From positions 1 through 8,998 of the forward strand of contig JAQDCK010000029.1 in NCBI GenBank assembly GCA_027681045.1: a stretch of DNA of 8,998 bases, given 5' to 3'. Position 1 is the first letter of the stretch. Each line of letters begins with the position of its first letter. This document shows positions 5,227-8,998 of this stretch, piece by piece. Under the pieces are notes generated by a model. That model did no database searches. It had not been told where the DNA came from and saw only the letters and a program-made list of their open reading frames with translations. This DNA comes from Lactobacillaceae bacterium AF64-9pH9TA. GTDB lineage: Bacteria; Bacillota; Bacilli; Lactobacillales; Lactobacillaceae. The position numbers were made by a program, and so were the translations under genes.

Positions 5227-5691
5227 TTAGCCAATTTTTTCCTGCAGGCTCATCATTTCCAGCAGGCTCTGGGCAGTCGCGCTCCCCTCGTTACCGACCT
5301 TCAAGCCTGATCTTTGCAAGGCCTGGTCGATATTCTCCGTCGTCAGCATGCCAAAAGTCACTGGTACCTTGCCCGCCAGGTTCAATTCCATGACAGCGCT
5401 GGTTACGTTGTTAATAATCATCGCGTAGTGGTCGGTCTCGCCCTTGATCACCGCCCCCAAAGTCATGATCCCGTCGTATTTGCCGGAATCAACCAGCTTT
5501 TTAGCCGCGAAGCCCAGTTCAAAAGCCCCCGGTACCCAGTAAGTGTCGATATCTTCTTCCTTGATCCCAAACTTAACCAAAGTTTCTGCCGCGCCGGTCG
5601 CCAGGCTCTTGGTTACCAGCTCGTTAAAGCGGGACACCACGATCGCTACCTTGCCGTGGACTTGCTTAAAATCACCTTGAATTACTGCCAT
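5227..5691 (-). CDS. ribH: 6,7-dimethyl-8-ribityllumazine synthase
   Basis: The product condenses 5-amino-6-ribitylamino-uracil with 3,4-dihydroxy-2-butanone 4-phosphate to lumazine, the penultimate riboflavin step, in the cytosol (normally a 60-subunit capsid in bacilli). It has 154 residues like the Bacillus subtilis enzyme and aligns with it without gaps through most of its length: RFNE (21-24), WVPGAFEL (52-59), GAVIKGETDHY (79-89), FGMLTTENIDQA (113-124). The catalytic His88 and phosphate-binding Arg127 are present. The motif normally GNKG reads GNEG (133-136), so Lys135, an active-site residue in B. subtilis, is Glu. The ribosome binding site GAGGA lies 9 bases before the ATG, 15 bases after the ribBA stop. 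It is the last gene of the operon, and no terminator directly follows. Confidence 0.96.
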   Translation of the reverse strand: MAVIQGDFKQVHGKVAIVVSRFNELVTKSLATGAAETLVKFGIKEEDIDTYWVPGAFELGFAAKKLVDSGKYDGIMTLGAVIKGETDHYAMIINNVTSAVMELNLAGKVPVTFGMLTTENIDQALQRSGLKVGNEGSATAQSLLEMMSLQEKIG

Positions 5692-5706
5692 CTTTTTTCT
5701 TCCTCA

Positions 5707-6885
5707 CTATAAACTGACTAACATGTGCTTAAAACGGTCCCGCTTGGTTTCCAGATATCTGCGGTCCTCATCCGTTGCCGCCATTTCCAGGGGCAGGCGG
5801 TCAGTAATTTCTACCCCGGCCTCTTCCAATTGCTTGATCTTGTCCGGATTGTTGGTCAAAAGCTGTACCTGCTTAATCCCTAAATCCTTGATCATTTTGG
5901 CGGCCACGTCATACTTGCGCTCATCTGGAGCAAAGCCCAAAAGCAGGTTGGCGTCATAAGTATCGTGCCCCTGGTCCTGCAGGGCATAAGCACGAAGCTT
6001 GTTGGTCAGGCCAATCCCCCGTCCTTCTTGGTTGAGGTAGAGGATAACTCCGGACCCTTTTTCTTCAATCAGCCGCATGGCCTGGTGGAGCTGGTGGCCG
6101 CAGTCGCAGCGCTTGGAGCCGAAGACGTCCCCGGTCAGGCACTTGGAGTGGATCCGCAGCATTACCGGCTCATTTTTAGCAATTTCGCCTTTCTTAATCA
6201 CCAGGTTGCCATTGCCGTAATCCTTGATTTCAAAATCGCCGTAGTCAGTTGGCAGATTTACAAATTCTGACCGGCTACTCGCGAAACTCCGGCAGTACTC
6301 CTGCAATTCCGCGATCGTGAAGTATGGCAGGTCGTATTCCTTGGCGATTTCTTTCAGTTCCGGCCGGCGGGCCATGTGCCCGTCTTCCTTCAAAATTTCG
6401 CAGATGTAGGCCACTTCCGCCTCACCAGCCAGTCTGGCCAGGGTAACTGAAGCTTCCGTATGCCCGTTTCTTTCCAAAACGCCCCCGTCTTTAGCAACCA
6501 GCGGGAAGCAGTGGCCCGGCTTGAAAAAGTCTTCGGGCTTGGTTTCCGGGTCGGCCAAAGCCTTGATCGTGGTTGCCCGGTCGTAAGCTGAGATCCCCGT
6601 AGTCGTCGTCTTGTAGTCAACGCTGACGGTAAAGGCCGTCCCGAACGGGTCCGTGTTATCCTGCCACATCTGCGGCAGTTCCAGTCTTTCCGCGATCTCC
6701 CGGCCAATACTGGTGCAGAGCAGGCCCCGGGCATGCTTGGTCATGAAGTTGATTTTTTCCGGAGTAACCTTGCTGCCCAAACCAATCATGTCCCCTTCGG
6801 CTTCCCGGTCTTCATCATCGGCGACGATTACCAGGCCGCCCTTTTTCATCCAGGCAATTGCATCTTGAATCTTTTTGACATCCAT
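5707..6885 (-). CDS. ribBA: Bifunctional 3,4-dihydroxy-2-butanone 4-phosphate synthase / GTP cyclohydrolase II
   Basis: The product makes both riboflavin precursors: DHBP from ribulose 5-phosphate (N-terminal domain, about 1-200) and the pyrimidine from GTP (C-terminal domain, about 208-392). I start at 6885 (392 residues) because GAGGA lies 7 bases upstream; the ATG at 6921 has no ribosome binding site and lies inside ribE. RibB motifs: ADDEDREAEGDM (22-33), RGLLCTS (53-59), KPGHCFPL (122-129), GHTEAS (141-146), EDGHMARRPEL (167-177). RibA motifs: zinc cysteines C249, C260, C262, EGRGIGL (287-293), LTNNPDKI (343-350). Oddities are HSKCLTGD where HSECLTGD is normal (K248), SVTLARLAG for AVDLARLAG (T148) and EDGH for EDGT (H170). 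Gaps are 19 bases after ribE and 15 before ribH. Both activities are likely, but the changes deserve testing. Confidence 0.95.
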   Translation of the reverse strand: MDVKKIQDAIAWMKKGGLVIVADDEDREAEGDMIGLGSKVTPEKINFMTKHARGLLCTSIGREIAERLELPQMWQDNTDPFGTAFTVSVDYKTTTTGISAYDRATTIKALADPETKPEDFFKPGHCFPLVAKDGGVLERNGHTEASVTLARLAGEAEVAYICEILKEDGHMARRPELKEIAKEYDLPYFTIAELQEYCRSFASSRSEFVNLPTDYGDFEIKDYGNGNLVIKKGEIAKNEPVMLRIHSKCLTGDVFGSKRCDCGHQLHQAMRLIEEKGSGVILYLNQEGRGIGLTNKLRAYALQDQGHDTYDANLLLGFAPDERKYDVAAKMIKDLGIKQVQLLTNNPDKIKQLEEAGVEITDRLPLEMAATDEDRRYLETKRDRFKHMLVSL

Positions 6886-6904
6886 CTTTATTTCCTCGTG
6901 TTTT

Positions 6905-7519
6905 CTACTTGTCCAATTCATTTTTTAAAAAAGCAGCCAGATTGGCTTCCACGTACTTACCCAGCACGTCAGTCTCCAGGTTGACCTGGTCGCCGACCTG
7001 CAGGCCAGATAAATTAGTTTCATCCTGGGTGTGGGGGATCAGGCCAACTGAGAACCAGTCATCACCAGTGTTCATCACCGTCAAGCTGGTCCCGTTGATG
7101 GCCACTGACCCTTGCGGGACGACCTGCTTTTTCAAGCGGTTCGGCAGGAAAAAGCAGAGCTCTAAGGCATTCTCGTTTTGCTGAATTCCAGTTACCGCAA
7201 CCGTTTCATCAACGTGTCCGCTGACAATATGCCCTTCAAAGCGGCCACCTACTGGCACGCTGCGTTCCATGTTCACTTGGTCGCCGGCCTGCAGATTTTT
7301 GAAAGTCGTCTTGTCAAAAGTCTGCGGCATCATGGTTACCGTAAAGCTGTCTTCGGAAAAAGCCTCCACCGTCAGGCAGCAGCCGTTGACGGCGATCGAG
7401 TCGCCGATTTTTAACCCAGCCAGCTTTTCCGGGACTGTTTTAACCGTTAGCACGATTGTCTTGCCTTCCTGCTCCAGGCGCTGAATCCGCGCCTTGCCGC
7501 TTACTAAACCACTAAACAT
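6905..7519 (-). CDS. ribE: Riboflavin synthase, alpha chain
   Basis: The product dismutates two lumazine molecules to riboflavin and the pyrimidine precursor, the last pathway step. It has 204 residues in two tandem lumazine-binding domains: MFSGLVSG (1-8), GDSIAVNGCCLTV (39-51), SVPVGGRFEGHIVSGHVDET (87-106); then GSVAINGTSLTV (137-148), SVGLIPHT (157-164) and GDQVNLETDVLGKYVE (176-191). Cys47-Cys48 and His102 of the usual SGHVD motif are present. I start at 7519 because GGGAGG (7532-7527) sits 7 bases upstream and the MF start is typical for the family; an in-frame ATG at 7534 overlaps that ribosome binding site. The start overlaps the end of ribD by 8 bases (ATGTTTAG), which suggests translational coupling. 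Confidence 0.96.
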   Translation of the reverse strand: MFSGLVSGKARIQRLEQEGKTIVLTVKTVPEKLAGLKIGDSIAVNGCCLTVEAFSEDSFTVTMMPQTFDKTTFKNLQAGDQVNMERSVPVGGRFEGHIVSGHVDETVAVTGIQQNENALELCFFLPNRLKKQVVPQGSVAINGTSLTVMNTGDDWFSVGLIPHTQDETNLSGLQVGDQVNLETDVLGKYVEANLAAFLKNELDK

Positions 7520-8567
7520 CCTTGATCCTCCCATAGATTCTTACATCATCGCCGACTTGCTCAGTTTGGACATCTTTCAAGTCCAGTGCTTCCGCGGCTA
7601 TGGCTGCTTCCGTCCCCCGACCTAAAAAGCGGGGAGCGACATAGCTGATCACATCATTGACCAGGCCCGCGGCCAGCAGGCTCTCTTGCAAACGCGCGCC
7701 GCCTTCAGCGTAAATGCTCTGCACGCCTTGGTCTGCCAGAATTTTTATACTGGTCGAGATTTTTCCATCCGGTAGGGCAAAAATTTTTACCTGCTTTGGC
7801 AAGTCCTGCTCCAAGAAAGCCGGATTTTCTGTCAAAATCCAGGTCTCAGCCCGGTCATCGGAAAATAAACGCAAATCTAAGTGATCAAGCAGGCGGCCCC
7901 GCCGGTCCAGCACGACTCTGACTGGCGGGTGAACCAAGTCCTCGCTGGTCAATAGTAAAGGATCGTCGATAATCGCCGTTTCTGACCCGATCAAGACAGC
8001 CTGGTAGCCAGCCCGTTCCTGGTGGACCCGGGTCCAAGCCTCAGCCCCAGTAATCGCGGTCCGTTCACCCTTTTTCGCCAGCATGTGGTCCAGGGTCATA
8101 GCCTGTTTCACAGTCACGTAAGGCAGACCTGTTTGGTAAAAGTAGTTGTAGTGGTCATTCAGCCGACTTGCTTCTTTTGCCAAAAGACCAGTACTTACTT
8201 CAAGGCCTGCCTGCCGCAAAGCAGCGATACCCTTGCCGGTTACCAGAGAGTGGGGATCGGTTGCCCCGACCACCACCCGTTTGATCCCACTGTCAATAAT
8301 CAGCTGGGTGCAGGGTGGCTGCTTGCCGTAGTGGCAGCAAGGCTCTAAAGTCACGTAAATAGTGGAATTGGATAATTGTTCCGGAGTCAATTTGGAGATG
8401 GTATCACGTTCAGCATGGAAGCCGCCGTAGTGCTGGTGGAAACCAGTCGCCAGGACTTTACCATCCTTGACCAGGCAGCTGCCGACTCTTGGGTTGCGCC
8501 AGGTAGCATTGCCAGCCTTGCGGGCCGCGGCAATCGCCAGACGCATGTATTCTTCATCTGATGCCAT
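7512..8567 (-). CDS. ribD: Bifunctional diaminohydroxyphosphoribosylaminopyrimidine deaminase / uracil reductase
   Basis: The product catalyses deamination then side-chain reduction in riboflavin synthesis. It has 351 residues, slightly under the usual 360. The N-terminal deaminase domain shows the zinc site GGFHAERD (48-55; H51, E53) and EPCCHYGKQPPC (75-86; C77, C86). The C-terminal reductase domain shows PYVTVKQAMTLD (149-160), RAGYQAVLIGSETA, DDPLLL, PVRVVLDRRG and YAEGGARLQ. Unusual positions are TLDH for SLDG (H161) and DPHSLVTGKG (104-113) where DPNPxVxGKG is normal. AAAGGAG (8581-8575) lies 7 bases before the ATG. It is the first gene of the operon, directly behind an FMN riboswitch, so FMN should switch the whole operon off. 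Confidence 0.95.
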   Translation of the reverse strand: MASDEEYMRLAIAAARKAGNATWRNPRVGSCLVKDGKVLATGFHQHYGGFHAERDTISKLTPEQLSNSTIYVTLEPCCHYGKQPPCTQLIIDSGIKRVVVGATDPHSLVTGKGIAALRQAGLEVSTGLLAKEASRLNDHYNYFYQTGLPYVTVKQAMTLDHMLAKKGERTAITGAEAWTRVHQERAGYQAVLIGSETAIIDDPLLLTSEDLVHPPVRVVLDRRGRLLDHLDLRLFSDDRAETWILTENPAFLEQDLPKQVKIFALPDGKISTSIKILADQGVQSIYAEGGARLQESLLAAGLVNDVISYVAPRFLGRGTEAAIAAEALDLKDVQTEQVGDDVRIYGRIKDV

Positions 8568-8590
8568 CCAATCACTCCTTTCATTGCACG

Positions 8591-8618
8591 AAAAAAGCCC
8601 CGAGGAAATCCTCGAGGC
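8591..8618 (-). terminator. Riboswitch-controlled attenuator terminator of the rib operon
   Basis: On the minus strand GCCTCGAGG and CCTCGGGGC (8618-8597) form a 9-bp stem with one G-U pair and an ATTT loop, followed by TTTTTT. It lies between the FMN aptamer and the ribD ribosome binding site, which stays outside the hairpin. Control is therefore expected at transcription termination, not by hiding the ribosome binding site. Confidence 0.92.
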
Positions 8619-8688
8619 CTAATGATCGATATCAAAATTAAATAGTAGCATCGCCAAATAAGCGATACGACATGGAAAAAATTGTATC

Positions 8689-8801
8689 GTTCTGTCTCCC
8701 ATCTAGACTTTAACTATCGGTACCCTCACTTGGGATTCAGCCGCATATAGCGGGTCGCGGACTTTACCGCCGGTCGGGAATTTCACCCTGCCCCGAAGAA
8801 C
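8689..8801 (-). promoter_or_regulatory. FMN riboswitch aptamer (RFN element)
   Basis: The conserved RFN blocks are all readable on the minus strand: CGGGGCAGGGTGAAATTCCC from about 8795, then GACCGGCGGTAAAGTCCGCG, then GGTACCGATAGTTAAAGTCT and GATGGGAG near the 3' end. P1 is closed by GTTCT (8801-8797) with AGAAC (8693-8689). In this family, FMN binding favours the downstream terminator and lowers rib expression. Here it is followed by a terminator hairpin at 8591-8618 and then ribD. Confidence 0.97.
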
Positions 8802-8822
8802 ATTATTCAATTCACATCTCTT

Positions 8823-8851
8823 ATGTTACCTGTTATTGAAAGCCCTGTCAA
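8823..8851 (-). promoter_or_regulatory. Promoter of the rib operon
   Basis: On the minus strand a perfect TTGACA (8851-8846) and TAACAT (8828-8823) are separated by 17 bases. The predicted start near 8816 lies about 15 bases before the aptamer, giving a leader of roughly 250 bases to ribD. No other promoter is seen within the four-gene operon. Confidence 0.8.
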
Positions 8852-8918
8852 GCAGGAAGGAGATATTTTTTATCTTTCTCAATCAGCAATTCCATGGGAA
8901 TAAAAAGCAAGAGAAACG

Positions 8919-8947
8919 AAAAAAGCAACGACCTAAGTCGCTGCTTT
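8919..8947 (-). terminator. Rho-independent terminator after tRNA-Asp
   Basis: On the minus strand AAAGCAGCGAC and GTCGTTGCTTT (8947-8937 with 8932-8922, one G-U pair) enclose a TTAG loop and run into TTTTTT. It starts 6 bases past the tRNA 3' end and separates the tRNA unit from the rib promoter. Confidence 0.9.
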
Positions 8948-8952
8948 AATTA

Positions 8953-8998
8953 CGGTCCATGCGGGATTTGAACCCGCGATCTCCTCCGTGACAGGGAG
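8953..8998 (-). tRNA. tRNA-Asp (GTC), 3' part, cut by the window edge
   Basis: The minus strand shows an anticodon loop CTGTCAC (8994-8988; anticodon GTC at 8992-8990) on a CTCC/GGAG stem. A T arm follows, GCGGGTTCAAATCCCGC, then the acceptor 3' strand ATGGACC and discriminator G (8953). The pattern fits bacterial tRNA-Asp. CCA is not encoded (TAA follows), so it must be added enzymatically. The 5' half, with the D arm, lies beyond the right edge. Confidence 0.93.

Noticed and set aside
5314..6270. Plus-strand frames antisense to ribH and ribBA
   Set aside because: They are antisense shadows of strongly conserved genes with no promoter or ribosome binding site of their own.
6886..6921. Upstream ATG at 6921 giving a 404-residue RibBA
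   Set aside because: No ribosome binding site precedes it and it would overlap ribE; the ATG at 6885 has GAGGA 7 bases upstream and gives the usual N-terminus.
7520..7534. Upstream ATG at 7534 for ribE
   Set aside because: It overlaps the GGGAGG ribosome binding site of the ATG at 7519, and riboflavin synthases normally start with MF.
1..8998. CRISPR array, insertion sequence, phage or defence genes
   Set aside because: No regular spaced repeats, transposase or phage-like proteins are seen; all large genes are metabolic or regulatory.

Overview
The window looks like a chromosomal segment of a low-to-mid GC Bacillota, most likely a Lactobacillus and plausibly L. delbrueckii. That identification is inferred from balanced GC with GC-rich third positions in the genes, strong GGAGG-type ribosome binding sites, a Gram-positive boxA in an rRNA leader, an RFN (FMN) riboswitch ahead of a ribD-ribE-ribBA-ribH operon, and a tRNA without an encoded CCA. 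Species was not confirmed by any search. Almost everything reads on the minus strand; the only plus-strand gene is a LysR-type regulator.

Layout from left to right. Positions 1-190 hold the leader and tandem promoters of an rRNA operon whose genes lie off the left edge (minus strand). Positions 374-3667 hold a two-gene minus-strand operon: a cytosolic FAD/FMN reductase of the fumarate-reductase-like family, then a DASS/CitT-type carboxylate transporter, closed by a strong terminator. A 287-base divergent intergenic region (3668-3954) carries a good reductase promoter, a cre-like site and a palindromic operator cluster, then the divergent lysR gene (3955-4842). Positions 4843-5226 have no convincing protein gene, but contain a well-formed minus-strand promoter overlapped by a second cre-like site, short repeats and two hairpins; this looks like an orphan small transcript. 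Positions 5227-8567 are the complete riboflavin operon, preceded by its attenuator terminator, FMN aptamer and promoter (8591-8851). The right edge cuts a tRNA-Asp(GTC) with its terminator.

How the parts fit together. The LysR regulator, reductase and transporter form a self-contained module: import (or exchange) of an organic acid, reduction of its C=C bond as an electron sink, and substrate-responsive control. The reductase lacks the two histidines that bind fumarate in characterised enzymes, and the transporter departs from the CitT/TtdT motifs at several polar positions, so the substrate is probably not fumarate and is unknown. The neighbouring rib operon makes riboflavin, the precursor of the FAD and FMN the reductase needs. 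All four Rib proteins are full length, but each departs from its family at one or more normally near-invariant positions, most strikingly Lys135 to Glu in lumazine synthase.

The most interesting points are the reductase/transporter module of unknown substrate, the cre-associated orphan transcription unit between lysR and ribH, and the unusual residues in the rib enzymes.
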